A stretch of 64,000 bases of DNA from Gautieria morchelliformis (lineage: Eukaryota; Basidiomycota; Agaricomycetes; Gomphales; Gomphaceae): NCBI GenBank assembly GCA_015179125.1, contig WHVA01000265.1, positions 62,001 to 126,000 on the forward strand. Reading direction: 5' to 3'. Of this stretch, positions 24,401 through 37,588 are shown in pieces; the first letter of the stretch is position 1; every line of letters starts with the position of its first letter. The notes under the pieces were generated by a model. It saw nothing but the letters and a program-made list of their open reading frames with translations, was not told the origin of the DNA and searched no databases. The position numbers were made by a program, and so were the translations under genes.

Positions 24401-25763
24401 CATGTGGAAGCCGCACTGGTAATTACTGGCGCGCTGACGAGTAACAGTGGCGCACAGTGAAGCCTTCAAGCTTCCAAGTTGCGTGAAGCTTCATAATGGC
24501 AGCGATACTGTAAAGTAATACATACGCCATCAAAGAGGCTGCTGGCATGCGTGCCGGGCACAAGCGAGCGCCTTTTCCGGATCTTTAGGTTGAAAGCTTG
24601 AAGTCGGAGGAGTGATCAACAATTCCTGTAATTCTGGAGATGTTCTCTTCGGCACCCTGTGTTGAATGTATTTGCATATGATGCTACACCAAACTGTCCT
24701 CCTTTTTTTGTTTGGCAGCATATGCATGTTCTAGTGACGACGTTTCGAACCACTGCCAGGCAGTGACCGTATGGGCGGTTAAGGTAGACATCTCTGCAAT
24801 CTGAAAAGTTAGAATCACGTCTACGGGAGACGGCGAGAAGTCACTGGAAAGGACCGGTAAGATGCCAGAGATGCCTTTAGATAGTCCTTCATCTCGGGCA
24901 CCGTTTGTTTCATATTCAAATATACATCCCCAAGTATAGTTGTTTCCATAGAATTTCAGTGTTGAGCCATTCCTGCACTGGGCACAATATGAACGTACGT
25001 AAGGGCTAGATCACCGCATGAGGGTATGCGTGAGCATTCAGTGTTATTCCAATCTGGGCTATGGACGAGTTTGGCCTTGCATTGCGGTGGTCAGTTAGTC
25101 GGAGGGGAGAGAGCGGAGCGATGGGAAGGAAGAGATCCCAGAGGGAAGTTCACTGCATGTGAATAGTAGACCCACGGGAACACAGTCACGGTGCACTGGG
25201 TCCCCCTACGATTTCAGATTAAGTCCCAAATCATAGTTCTGTTTTTAATTACTAGTACTCTGATCAAAACGTAACTGAAACAGCCTCCATCGAAACAAAC
25301 CACTGACTTTCTGCTTACTGGGTTTCATTCTGGCAATGAAATTCTTCCAGTGATTTGGTCAATAGATTTGTCAGTGGAAATGTTGACGAGTTACACTAAA
25401 TTTTTTTTTCGATAGCTCACTCGGAAAGCTCATGGAAATCCAGTGACCTAATAGATAGATTCCTGGCTGTGGGCGGGGTGGCTATACACCTGGATCGACC
25501 TCGCAGTTTATGGTATGATTGCAAAGCGGCCAAGCAGGGTTTTGACCTCCATTGACGGGGTGATCTTCATCTAGCTCTCGTCCTCGTCAAAGTGCTATGC
25601 CGTCCACTCCGCAGGCTGAAAAATACACCTCATTGAAAATGTCATATTAACTGTTACATGGTATTACGGTGGGCAGAGAGACAATAAAAATATTTACTGC
25701 AAGAGAAAGAAGAAAACAGAACGAAGTTAGGAATTGCGAGCCGAAGATGAACAGTTTGTAAAA

Positions 25764-28700
25764 CTACAGCGGTGCTGGATGCTCTCTGCTTAACTTTTTG
25801 GTCATCTGCTCACTAAGTGCAGTGCTGATGCCATTAACCATCCGAGACGCCTCCAGCAATTCTTGTAGGCCCATCCTGGATACGCCACTAGTGACTACGA
25901 CATGTGCACGTTCCAGAGCCAGGAAACCCTCTGATGGGCTACGTGTGAGTTCGGGTCGAGTTGACACGTCGAAGACGTTTGCTGGAATAGCAGGGGCAGT
26001 TCGTGAGCGTTGAAGTCGATGTCTCGCTGCAACCTGTTTCAGTGGACTCGAGGACATGGCAGGGTCGTCTATAAATTTGCGGTTCACTGATCAGCTAAGC
26101 ATTCTGAGTGGCGATGACATGTACACACCACAGGGAGAATCATACTCTTTGGAACGAGGTCTACGAGGCAATGGTGAGATGATGTGGCTGGCCGAAATTT
26201 GACCCGACATTGAGCTGGGGATTGACGAGTCAGATGGCCGTTGAGGAGTTTCAAGCCCGTCCATCTCATCTAGATGAAGGATTAGAACGATGAAATAACG
26301 AAATACAAAATAAGCTCACCATTCCCGATGAACAGCACCTCCTGACGTGGGGACCTATCACTCAAGTCGTCGATGGACTCCTTCCTAGGTGGCAGATCGC
26401 CGATGCGACGGCGCTTGGAAGGACAGGCAGGATTTGTCACCATAGCTAGAAAGGTTGATGATTAGACACAAGAGGGTATTGCTGACTATGGTACGAGTGG
26501 CACTCACCATCCTCATCTTTTTGAATGTGGATACGCTCCGAACGTGTTTTGCCGATGGCCCTCTTCCTCTGGCATGGTGAGTCATCTGGTGTACGTCCTC
26601 GCAGCACACCTGTCATAAAACATCAAACTGGGGGCACGTGTAAACCATGAAGAGGCATACGGCTTCCTCCCATTTTCCAAATTTCCACAGCTTCAAACAG
26701 GGTCCTTTTCCTATTCTTGTTGACAGATTTCGGCGCAGCCAGAAGAGGAGGTATGGATACTGGTGTCGACGGTTGCACAACTGGCTGTTGCTGAGAGGGT
26801 TGATTACTGCTAGATTTCCGGTGTTTTGTCCGAGCAACAACAATACTACGATCCAGCGCGAGTTGTTCGCTGTCTTCGCCATCGCTTATGCTGATAATTT
26901 CAACACCAGGAGGGGGACCGACCTTACGCTTCTTGCTCGGCCGAGAGACTGAGTGGAAGTAAGATATCAAACATAACCTTGTCCGGTGGCATAAAAACTC
27001 ACCAAGGCGAGACCGGCGGCGCTTTCCTAAGGAAGATCCCGATGACGTCTGGGAAGCGGGAACATTCAGTGCGGTGTCTATACACATATCCTTGCTTTCT
27101 TCTTTAATAATGCGCGAGCTTTCAGAGGTCGAATGTTCAGGAAGGGCAAGAGATATTTGGTCCTGGATGGAATCGACAGAGGGATGGGGTGGTAGCGAAT
27201 GTCCTCGAGGATCGTCTGCCTGCTCGGTCACCCGTGCCTGAACAGACCGTGGCTCGGACACACTCAATGAGATGTTATCATTGGTAGCAATATTTCCTTG
27301 TGGCGACAAGAGGGATGCGTGAGGAGAAGGGCAGACTTGAGAGTCTGGAACGACATCGTGCTCAGGAACAGATGAGGCTTGAGGCGAATGGACTTCTGGA
27401 ATAAGTCCCTCATGACAGTTCGTTAAATCTACGGGTTTCCCGGATGTTGTCGCTAGAACCGGATGTGACCTGTGATCGTGGTTATCGGCGGCCTGTTGCG
27501 CCAGCCCTTCTAACGAATCTGGAACAACCGACAGTGCAATATCCGCCTGCCATCGTGACGTGTCAGCTTGCAACTGGCACAGTCAATACAATAACACAGA
27601 CCGTTCCCAGGATCTGTGTCTGCGTTTCCAGCGATAGACCGGGAGCAAACATCTCATTAGAGGTACACATAGCTTCCTGAACATTCCTAAGGATTGGTTT
27701 GAGGTCTTCAGGATAGTCAAGCTCAGACTGATCGAGAAGCGAATATGTTTGAACCCAGAATTTTTTGAAGGCTAACGGTCCCAAGGCGGGCTTTGGAATA
27801 TGACTAAATGCTGAGACGAAAAGAGGAGTCAAGGCGTGAAGAATGTCGGAGGATGGCGAGATAGCTTTGAGTGCTTCCAGAGAAGTAACGTAGAGCGGCA
27901 AAATCTACAGGCAGTGAGACAAGCCAAGAATCCGCGATGGTTCGCATACCTTCTCATGAAACTCTTGATCTGTAAACACATTCCTTTCGTCTTGGATCCA
28001 CAACTTGATGCCTCCCTGGATATGAGTCAAGAGCTCCACTATTAGCTCTCTGCAGGTGCTTTTCACTATCTCCGTGAGATTCTCCACGACGGCGAACAGC
28101 ATTAGCTTTGTTCCTGCATCCATAGACGGGTAACCTGACGTCAGCACCCCATCAGCCAATCTGAGCAGTACTGAAGGAAGCCGAGATGCGGCGCCCTCTG
28201 GAGCGGAGGCATTGACACCTGAGAGAAGAAATGGTAATACACTATAAAGCGCTTTATGATTATGACTGGCACCAATCTCATGTGCGATGGCATCCAAGAC
28301 GTCATTGGACGAGATTTGACGGGCGGAGGCTGCGACGGAAGAACAATCGGCTACTTGAACCCATAGCTCAAGGTCATCTTGATCGAACTCCCATTCGATG
28401 GGAAGACTGTCCATGACGATTCAGTACAGAGAAAGCTTCGAGGGTCACAAACTTACGTAAAGGGTACCCGCAAAAGCTCTATTGCACCATCCCAAGAGCC
28501 TGCTTGGTCTACCCATTGGCGGCTGACCACTCTCCAGAGACCCCTCTTAAATGTGCAGTCCAAATCATTACCCTGTAGCTTCTCGTCCCACAACTCCCTA
28601 ACAAGTGCAGGTAAACCGGCTAACACAAGATCTGCACACAGCATTGCCCAAGCGTCGCGAACCTCGTTCTGTTCCAGATGGTATTCGTGCTTCAATACCT

Positions 28701-31105
28701 CACAGAGGAGTAATTCTGCTGCGCCAGTAAGGATGGGCACGGCAAAGACATTACGGGCGACAGTCCAAAGATTCCGAACGAAGCCAAGTTTAAGCGGCTG
28801 TGAAGACCAAGAAGGTGTGGCAGCATCCAGCGACCATTCTAGCGCCTGATCAGTAAGAAACGACTTCAGGAGCTCTGTGAGCTGGGCAATGAATGGGGTC
28901 TCAGACGTAAGATGATGGTAGTCCTGAGAGAGCTGCGCCTGAATCAGGAGCAGTGCCTGCCATGCACTTAGGAGGGGAGACTGATAATTGCTATATTGAG
29001 CATTCTGTGCGATTGCAAATAAACATATGAAATGACACACCGGAGCCTCGCCATTTTGACCTAGCGGCGCTCGTTCCACCGCCGACTTCCATATTGCAAA
29101 AAGGACATCCCAATGTTTGATTACTTCATCCTCACGAAGTCGCCGTACGTCCCGGACCGTCACACTCCTGGTCAGTGCATCTTTGACATGGACTGCAAGA
29201 GTCTTCCACTCAACCTCTAACAATGTTCCGTCGAATAGTGGCTCCGCGAGGAGCTTGCTGTCTAGCCATATTTCCTCCTGTGGCTCTTCGACGCTCTTGC
29301 CGACACCGCAGAGAAGTCTGTCGAGAATGTCCACCGCTTCCTCACATGTCCTTCCACCCTTTTTTATCATCGCACTGACGACCCCCAAGGCATGTGGTAC
29401 CCTCTCTATCTTCGGCTCTTGTCGCCCAACAAGAGCCGCGACAATGGATACACCAATTGCACCATCCACAATCTGGCGTACGACTCTCCACCCACCATTT
29501 TTCTTCTCATCTGTTTCATCGCCTTTATCGAGTTGCACGCATGCCCAAATGAGTGCACGCCATACGAATCCGGTCGTCGCTCGCACGGTAGTTCTTTTTT
29601 TCGCAGCCATGGCATCTTCCAAATGTCCCAACACGAACTTGATCGTTCGAGGGTGCGCAAGGGCATCCGCACCGCTCAGAATGATTACTGCAGCAATGAC
29701 ACTAAGGCCCCACATGGGAGACTGTGCTGGGTGGGCGGGCGTGTCAGTATTGAGACATATACTCAGGGCCTTTCCAAGGGGAGAGAGATCCTGTGGTGCC
29801 TTGCGTGCCTTGCGTTGCTCGTCGATGTAATTAATGGTGGTCTGAGCAAGGGTTGTGACGAGTGAGGCTGACGGGGATGACAGATGGCCAAGTGCGTGGG
29901 AAAGGGCTAGAATGGCATGTGCTGCTTGTGCTCGAAGAGCGAGATTTTGGGAGGTAAGGCATGCAAATACGGATGGAAGAATTTCTGCAAAGGGAGTGAG
30001 AAAGACAGCTGGCTGATACGATGCGAGTGTTCCGACAGCCTGAAGGAAAAAAAGAATCAGTATAGACCAAAGGAAACATGAAGTGTACACATGCCTTGAG
30101 AGCATCCGACGCTGCCCCTTTCTTGCCTTCTCTACCAAGCTCGCCGTCGATACCACGACGAAGCGCATAACTAATGCGATCGGCTGCAGGGGCCAGAACC
30201 GCGGAAGGCAGACGCTGAACTTGGAGCGTCCATACTGCAATCTGGCAAGTTTTCCGAGCATTCGGTGTCGGAAGTGAGTTTGAGAGAGGAATCGTAAGTA
30301 TATCAGTCAGGATCTCGCTGAGCTGTTCGACTGAGGAGACGTAAGACAACATAGAATAGAGTGAGCCTCATTCGGTGAGCAGCTCACCAGTAAATATAGA
30401 AGTCAAAACAGGAACCACAGAGATATTGGAAAAGCAACGCATGGCAGCATGAGACAGATTACAAAGGTCGCGAGCATGCTTGACTTCTTCATCTGTGAAC
30501 CCGCGTTTTTTGAGGCTTCCGACAGAAGATGGAGTGGACCATGGAGACTCGTCAGATGGTGGCGGACTGGACTGAGGATCGACCAACGCGCGTCCGATAT
30601 CCCTATGGAATGCCTTTACAAGCTCGGCACTGTGCTCCTTTAATGGCTCCAGCGCTGGAATAGGACCATATATATCAAGCATGGCGCGTGTCTTGGTCTT
30701 CATACGCGCTGACAGAACCGAATACGCCTCTGTGAGATCAGTGAGCGTGATTGTGGCTTCCATCGCAGGGCTCAGGGACGCGACTAGCGTGGATACTGGA
30801 GAATTGAGAAAGAGGGGGTGATGGAGTGGGTCGGCAGGCTCAGGGGTGACCTCGCGGGCCGGTTGCTCTGGTGGCATGAGGGTCGTGAACGGGAGAGAGG
30901 ACTTCTTAAGGATGGATTTTGGGGGCTCCTGAGCAAGACTAGAAGAAGGAAGTTGTCGTATCTGAGTTGTATAAGTGTGATGAAGGTTTTCCTGTGACCA
31001 AATGATACGTGGAGTACGGGAGTTCGGGCGGGAAGGTGTGAGTGGTGTTGGGGGTTGATTCTCCTTGTCCTTGTGGGATGTGCGGGGTGGTGTGGGTAAG
31101 TTCAT
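25764..31105 (-). CDS. RIF1: Rif1-type telomere and replication-timing protein
   Basis: Eleven exons keep phase: 31105-30388, 30330-30089, 30039-28457, 28406-27950, 27904-27640, 27566-27003, 26948-26646, 26609-26508, 26445-26320, 26269-26129 and 26086-25764, about 1607 residues. A further 42-nt in-frame intron inside exon 3, near 29000-29042, is possible. The N-terminus carries likely PP1-docking motifs: RIIW (RVxF-like) and KSILKKSS (SILK). It then shows AYSVLSARMKTK and a long alpha-helical repeat region as in Rif1 (LGKALSICLNTDTPAHPAQS, WDVLFAIWKSAVERA). The C-terminal half is Ser/Pro-rich and probably disordered, with basic patches such as RPSKKRKV. Rif1 brings PP1 to chromatin to restrain origin firing and limits telomere elongation. 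The exon 5/6 boundary is uncertain, and an in-frame ATG at 31153 is an alternative start. Assignment rests on remembered family features. Confidence 0.7.
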
Positions 31106-33103
31106 GCTCACTAACGAGAAGGAGAAGGCAAAGGTCAAGCACAAGCTAGTCACACGGCGTTACGCCCCGCACTGGAACGCGTCCACTCATTATTGTTGTT
31201 TCTACCAGTGGGTTTTTGTGGACGCGTATCGGCTGCGGCGCCGGTGTGACATCGTCACCACTTATGACAATGGCTATACCGGACCTAGGCTAGGTTCGGC
31301 GCAAGCCTTGAAGCTCCGACTTCATCTCCAGAGGCCAAGATGCCGGGCCGTCTCCTCAGCCAGTGGATTACCAGTAATATCCATTACTTATCTCCCCACT
31401 GATTGGCCATGGGCGCCAATGCAACCCAGGGCCACGGCCACTCTAGTACCCCAATTTCCAATGCCGGCTGCCCTGTCACACACCAGCAGACAGTGTTGTG
31501 CAATGGTATCCAATGCACCACACTATCAACCATTGCTGTCTCAAAATCCAATGTTCCCCATCACACATCAGTGTAGCCCACCACAATAGCATTGTAGTGT
31601 TCACCAAATAATAATTTACATGGATACAATCAGGCAGCCAGGTATAATGTGGGCTGGTGGCAAGGTCATCACTAGAGGGTAAGCGATATTTGTTGAATTA
31701 CTAGTAGGGAAAACTCGAATAGATCGCCAGCCTGCCTTGCGCCTGCCACGGCCACGCGAGGCGGCGAGGCAGACGAACACCGCCGCGCGACGTGGAGGCA
31801 GAGACAACGCATGGCCCAACGATGACCGAGATCGCGATCCCGAGCCCTAGCTCCATCGCGTCCGTGATGGACGCGATCCAGCACACCCCACTTGGAGCTA
31901 CACCCCACGAGCCAACCACGCGAGGCGGCGTGCCAAACGAGCACCGCCGCTACGACGGCATTGCTCACGGGCCAGGACGGTTCCCATGGTGCTCGGCGGC
32001 AGGTGAAGGGGCACGCAGAGGCCATAGAGCTCGGGGGCGGCACTGGCTTCACGGATCACCTTATTGGAACACATATAGGAATCCACTGCACGGCGGGCAC
32101 CTCGATCCCCGCGCCGTTGTGCGGCGCCGTCCATGGGCGGCTCTGCAGGGCCACCGTCTCGTCCGTGCGCTCGTGCTCCCTGTCCTTCCCCTTGCGCCGC
32201 CCCCCGCCCACGCTCTCCCTGCCCCACCCCCCACCACTACCGCGGAACCCGCCCATGCCCATCACAGCGTCCACCACCACACTCCCCCCCACCACCACCA
32301 CCACTCCGGCCCTCACTGTGCATCCTCACACGGACCTGCAAGTCCGTCCACGTCATGTGCCGCGCGCAGCGCGCAGAGCACGATGGGCGAGTCGTCCGTG
32401 TACACGCGGCGCATCGCGCCGTGCGTGAGGCCGCCGCCCCAGATGGGGAGCAGTGCGGTGGTGGGAGGCGCGTAGGGAGGAGCGCGCGGGGGATAAGGAA
32501 CGGGACTTTGACGTCGCGCGAGCGGGGCCTTGAGGGTGTCGTGCGCGCCCGTGCCATTCACGAGCCCCGCCGTGCCATTCTTCATGGCGTCCTTCTCCTC
32601 GCCGGGCCCCGGGCGTGAGGGCAACAGCCCCCTCCTCCACTGAGAGGAAGGAATACGGAAAGGGAGTTCGTGGGAGAATGTATATCCCCAGCTCGAACGG
32701 CGGCGTGGGCGTGCGTGGAAGAGGCAGGGTTGGCAGGTTGGCATAGACTGCGTGTGCGTGTGCGTGACGACCCGGGGGGCGGAGGCATAACTCACTTTAA
32801 GTACCTGTTTTGAGGGTCGGTCGTCAACGGTGACCGTTGGAGGCCAGTATAGCTTACAATAAGGAAATGATCTTGTGGGTAGTGACCGGTGAGCACGAGA
32901 ATAGATCACCGAGTGTGACTATCCTTCACCGGTGACCACCAGTGTACACCACTGGGTAGTGTCGGGGTGAGTATTGGCGATATTACTCTGGATTACTAAG
33001 GTGATCCGGAAGCCGCCACGTATCCTCCAGGGGCAGCGCGGGAAAACAGTGCCCAAGCGCCCATACGTCAATAATTACGTCGTCTCCTGCTGTCACAACC
33101 ATC
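31106..33103. other. Intergenic DNA between RIF1 and transaldolase
   Basis: This segment separates divergent genes and should contain both promoters. GC-rich frames around 31.8-32.9 kb are open on both strands and show no recognisable domain. A minus frame at 32313-32620 (LPIWGGGLTHGAMRRVYTDD) looks somewhat protein-like but could not be placed. Short CACCGGTGACC-type repeats lie at about 32890-32940. Confidence 0.4.
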
Positions 33104-34377
33104 ATGACTACCTCCCTCGACCACCTCAAACAGTCCGGCACCGTCGTCGTATCCGACTCTGGGGACTTTGAATGTGAGTCTTTCGCCATGGGTTACGTTG
33201 ATGATAATGAAGGCCTGATTATTGCGTAGCCATCGATGTGTACAAACCTCAAGATGCGACGACGAACCCGAGGTAGGCAGCAAGTCTCCCGATGTATCCG
33301 AGAGGCTCACAGCGCAATAGTTTGCTCCTCGCTGCGGCGAACAAGCCCGCCTACGCTCACTTAATCGACGAGGCTATTCAGCATGCCAAGAAGTCAAGTG
33401 CAAACGTGGAGACCCAAGCTAACGTCGCTGTTGACCGTCTTGTTCGTCGTACTGTCTTGCGTTCATATGCAGCGCCATCCTGATCATGGAGTTTTTTTTT
33501 AGCTCGTGGGTTTCGGCAAAGAAATCCTCAAGATTATCCCCGGTCGCGTTTCCACAGAAGTCGACGCTCGTCTCTCCTTCGATAAAGAAGGCACCAAGGC
33601 CAAGGTGAACGGCATTCATTCATATTCTCGCAAAAACATTTGTCAATCTAACTCCACCTCGCACAGGCGAAAGAGCTCATCGCGCTCTACGAGTCGATCG
33701 GTGTGAAGAAGGAACGTGTTCTGATCAAGATCGCGTCGACGTGGGAGGGAATTCAGGCAGCCCGCGAGCTCGAGCGCGATCACGGCATCCACTGTAACCT
33801 CACCCTGCTCTTCGGCTTCGCCCAGGCCGTCGCGTGCGCCGAGGCGGGCGTCACGCTCATCTCGCCCTTCGTCGGCCGCATTTTGGACTGGTACAAGAAG
33901 AACCAGCCCGGGAAGCCTTACGAGGGCGACGATGACCCCGGGGTGCAATCTGTGAAGAAAATCTTTAACTATTACAAGCAGCACGGATATAAGACGATCG
34001 TCATGGGTGCTTCCTTCCGTAATGTAAGTAAGGCGCTTGGGTGGTGTGAGGCGGGGTCTGGGTTCTGTGCTGATGAGATGCGTACATAGACTGGCGAGAT
34101 CAAGGCGCTGGCGGGTGTGGACTTCCTGACCATCTCTCCCTCATTACTCGATGAACTCCAGAAGTCAACCGTCCCCGTGCCCAAGAAACTCGACGCCGCC
34201 GCCGCCGCCAAGGCTAACCCGATCCCTAAAGTCTCTTACGTGGACGACGAGCCCGAGTTCCGTTGGGCACTTCTCCAGGATCAGATGGCATTTGACAAGC
34301 TGCACGAGGGGATCAAGAAGTTCGCGGAGGACGGCGCGACGCTCAAGGAGATATTGAGGAAAAAGCTGACCGGGTAA
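33104..34377 (+). CDS. TAL1: Transaldolase (pentose phosphate pathway)
   Basis: Six exons (33104-33173, 33230-33272, 33321-33441, 33503-33604, 33667-34023, 34090-34377) encode 326 residues, the normal length for class I transaldolases. The enzyme moves a dihydroxyacetone unit from sedoheptulose 7-phosphate to glyceraldehyde 3-phosphate in the cytosol. Diagnostic stretches are DATTNPSLLLAA near the N-terminus, [12 protein letters not shown] with the Schiff-base lysine, and [18 protein letters not shown] followed by [28 protein letters not shown] spans the last intron. All introns are 46-66 nt with GT..AG ends; the third donor is GTTCGT and has a T-run before its acceptor. The start ATG sits directly before [11 protein letters not shown], as in other fungal enzymes. 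The gene is divergent from RIF1 and upstream of the KH-protein gene. Confidence 0.95.
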
Positions 34378-34857
34378 AACGAGATAATAAGTAGGTGGGG
34401 TAAGTGGGTGGGTCGCGCGTCCGAGTTTATAAAGTACATCAGACAACATTTCTATAGACTTGTACTATGTGAGCAAATATAAAGTATAGGTGGTAGAGCA
34501 GCAGCTTGCACAGGTGTTATAGCTGTCATCTTGGAAGGTTTAACCGTAATGGCTCTAGGGTGTCATAGCTGATGGTGCCTCTGAGATCGGTAAACGGCAC
34601 TTTCACCTCATCCGTCTCTCCCATTGGGCTTTTATTTGGTCGTTCAGCAGTTACTTACGGAGCAGAAGCCGTTAACCGAGCAGACTGAGACCAGCCAAAG
34701 GACCGAACAATCGCTTTGGGCCCTAATGCGTAACGACTTCGTCCGGCATTCGGAAACTCGACGCCATCGGCACGGTGGTGATAGCGGTCTGGGAGGGAGA
34801 GCTTCAGGTTGGCAATAAAATATTTCAAAGTCCGCTCCGCTCGTTCATTCGCAGTCC
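34378..34857. other. Transaldolase 3' flank and KH-gene promoter
   Basis: No coding signal. AT-rich sequence just after the transaldolase stop (TATAAAGTACATC, AATATAAAG) is likely 3'-end or terminator sequence; the remainder should hold the promoter of the next gene. Confidence 0.4.
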
Positions 34858-36505
34858 ATGTCGTCCAAACGCAAATGGGACCAACAGGCCGCCCCGGACT
34901 CTAAAGAAAGCGAATCACCTCCAAAAGTTTCTAAAATTGAAGACAACACTGGCAAGACTGCCACGGAAGCTGCTGCTGCCGCCGCCGCCATTGCTGCTAA
35001 GATTGCCGCTCAATTCGCTGGACCTTCAACAAGTGCTGTTACAGCTGGCGGCTCAGCTAACGGTGATACTGCATCCAGAGATCCTCATGATGCCGAATTT
35101 ACCCATGATATTGAAATCAATGACGTCCGAAATCGGTACATGCTCACAAAGGGAGGGACACAGCAACAGGTTCGTGGCTGATTCTCATGCTTGTATGGAC
35201 AGTATGCGCATTCAGAATGAACAGATACACGATGAAACGGGGGCATCCGTGACCACAAAGGGGGTGTGGTACCCGGATAAAACTAAAGCGACCGAGAAAG
35301 ATCCTCCGCTTTATCTTCATATATCTGCTACAACAAAAGAAATCATGGATAATGCCATCGAGAAAGTTAACGAGCTCATCGCGATTGACATGGGTTCATT
35401 AGTGGAAGAGAAAAAGGGTGATCGTCGCGAGCGAGTGAGCATTCCTCATGTGGTTATGAGCTGAGTTTACTATCGACATTTATTCAATGCGCAGCGTAAA
35501 TGGCCTGAAGAAAAGATTCCTGTCGGCTTAGAGACACTTCGGAACTTCAATGTTCGCGCTAAAGTGGTTGGTCCTGCTGTGAGTATGAATACGCATTTGC
35601 AGATACCTTTTGAGTTACATATTTATACAGGGCATGTTCGTGAAACATATACAGCAAGAGACGGGCACTCGGGTTCAGATAAAGGGCATCGGTTCGGGCT
35701 TTGTTGATGCGGAAACTGGTAGAGAGTCAGACGAACCCATGCACATCCATATCACGTTCGTGCTCCTATTTAATGTTTGACTGAGGCTGACGATCCACTA
35801 ACTAGCGGCCCTGACGAATTGCAGCTTGCACGAGCAAAAAATCTGACTGAGGATCTCTTGGAGGTTGTTCGGGCGGAGCACGCGAAGGCTAGGGCTCTTC
35901 TTCAACACCAGCAAATGGAACTGCACCAGGCGCAGATGCAGTATGCTGCATATAGCTCTTACGGGGTCAGCAGTGTCATACTTTCTGTAGTTGCTGGTGG
36001 CATTAATTGCGTTCGCAGCAGGGATATGCCCCACCTCCGCCATCTGACGCGCCGCCGCCGCCGCCAGGCGATGTACCACCACCACCCCCTCCCGATGGTT
36101 CCCAGCCGCCGCCACCCTCTGGTGGGCTACCATCGTCTGACCAGTCACTGCCTCCGAATCACGCATCAGCTCCGAGTCAACACGGCAATGAAGACGCATA
36201 TGCGGCGTATTGGTTTGTCTACTTCAACCCGCCGCCGTGCTTATCTGATATCTTTGGATGATCAAGGGCGGCTTATGGGTATGACGTAAATTCTGCTGAA
36301 TTTAAGAAGTGGCAAGCGGAGCAGCAACAACAATATGCCCAGTGCGTGCCAGTCGTTTTTTCGCACCGTTACTTTCTTATATCTTGCAAGGTACTATGCT
36401 TCTCAAGGGTATGCTACGAATACCCCAAGCACTGGGGAACCGCCAGCACCCACTCCCTCTGCCGGAGCGCCACCTCCGCCGCCGCCTGATGCTCAAGCTG
36501 TATGA
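34858..36505 (+). CDS. KHDC4/BLOM7-like KH-domain RNA-binding protein
   Basis: Eight exons (34858-35169, 35225-35434, 35495-35578, 35631-35755, 35806-35965, 36019-36212, 36267-36341, 36391-36505) give 424 residues with perfect phase. The N-terminus SSKRKWDQQA is followed by an Ala-rich helix. Two KH-type modules follow: EINDVRNRYMLTKGGTQQQI..ETGASVTTKG, then NVRAKVVGPAGMFVKHIQQE..IKGIGSGFVD with GRESDEPMHIHIT. A helix (ARAKNLTEDLLEVVRAEHAK) and a long Pro-rich C-terminus with AEFKKWQAEQQQQYAQYYA-type sequence complete it. This is the order found in human KHDC4 (BLOM7), which binds pre-mRNA and assists splice-site choice, so a nuclear splicing role is inferred. Nothing is truncated. Adjacent genes have unrelated functions. 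Confidence 0.85.
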
Positions 36506-37588
36506 TAATGGTGGATGTATGGCCCGACCTAACGTCTTTGTGTCTCCTAGTGATATGCCATGGTGCTTGTCAGGGAAATTTGGAGTACTAGGGGCGTTAA
36601 TTAGGCCTACTCCAGATGGCTTTCCTACATGAGAAGAGAAGGGGAGCTGATGTTAAGGAAACTGGGGATCATCTGAATGTACCCTATGGTTTATGATATC
36701 AGATGAAGCAAACATTGTATCTAATGATATCACAAGGAAAATTTGTTTTGCACGGTTTTCGGTGTTGGCGATGTCGCAGCCTCCAACCGGGCTGATTAAG
36801 GAAGCTGAAGTAAACCTCGACTATAAATAACGAACGCGTTATTTCGTGTCAAAACTCGTGTCTCTCGCCACAATCTACCTCTCTGGCAAGACCCAGGCGA
36901 TTTTCTTTCATGGCTCCGTCATCGTAGGACATCCGGAACCGCTACGCCTGGGCCAACGCCAAGGCACCCTAACTCCGGCGCTCCCTCTAACGCCACTTCC
37001 GGGAACACGGGCCCTCCGGTCTCCCGGGTAAATGTTGGAATTTGAAAAAGTAATTAGATAGTCTAGCTCAATCACAGTCGATTCCTGGATAATTAACCTA
37101 GTTCCAAATGTGGTGGGACTACGCGTCGCGCCTATCGGTTTTACTAAGCGTCTCACTGTAATCACGACGCCCTGGAGACGCCGCAACATTTTCGAGCCCA
37201 CTGCGCAGCGTCTCAACCTCGAGTCGGTTGGAAGATAATATGGGATTATCATACGTAATATATACTACAAACTAGAGAATATTAATGGGTTATGAAAGTA
37301 CGGTAAAATAACAAAGTAAACTGCAACTTCCAGCGTCAAGCTTCTATACAATATAGCTATATTCGTAATTGTCGACATCAATTTTCTGAGCATTTCTCCA
37401 ATGCAGTGATTTTAGTGATGCTCTATACTCCCCCTTGGACAATCTAGATAAATACTGTAAGGCGAAAAAAAAGGTGTAAATACATTGAATACATATATGG
37501 ATGGGCATGAATGTGCTAGAGCAAATTGTCAAAGGCATCGCTCTCGACGACCGTTTTGGCAGGCATAGAAACCAGGAAACTGATTGTG
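36506..37588. other. Convergent intergenic region
   Basis: The KH gene and HMG-CoA reductase end towards each other here. A Ser/Thr/Pro-rich frame around 36920-37030 (TSGTATPGPTPRHPNSGAP) ends at a GTAAAT that could be a splice donor. It has no start or partner exon, so I treat it as non-genic or a fragment. The remainder is AT-rich. Confidence 0.35.

Larger units (their letters stand above)
18545..25763. other. Gene-poor 7.2-kb stretch with local duplications
   Basis: No reading frame with a recognisable domain or spliced continuation was found. The 280-codon frame at 19171-20010 is overlapped by equally open frames on the other strand and shows only low-complexity Ser/Arg/Pro sequence. A minus frame at 22689-22950 (GRHHVIRSSSGKVGLKLGG) is the least implausible candidate but has no recognised family. 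Repeats at 19981-20090 and 21171-21449 are listed separately. The right end, beyond 23.2 kb, is AT-richer and contains TATA-like stretches but no gene that I can support. Confidence 0.4.

Noticed and set aside
31792..32909. Long GC-rich frames on both strands
   Set aside because: No recognisable domain, mutual overlap, and location in a divergent promoter region.
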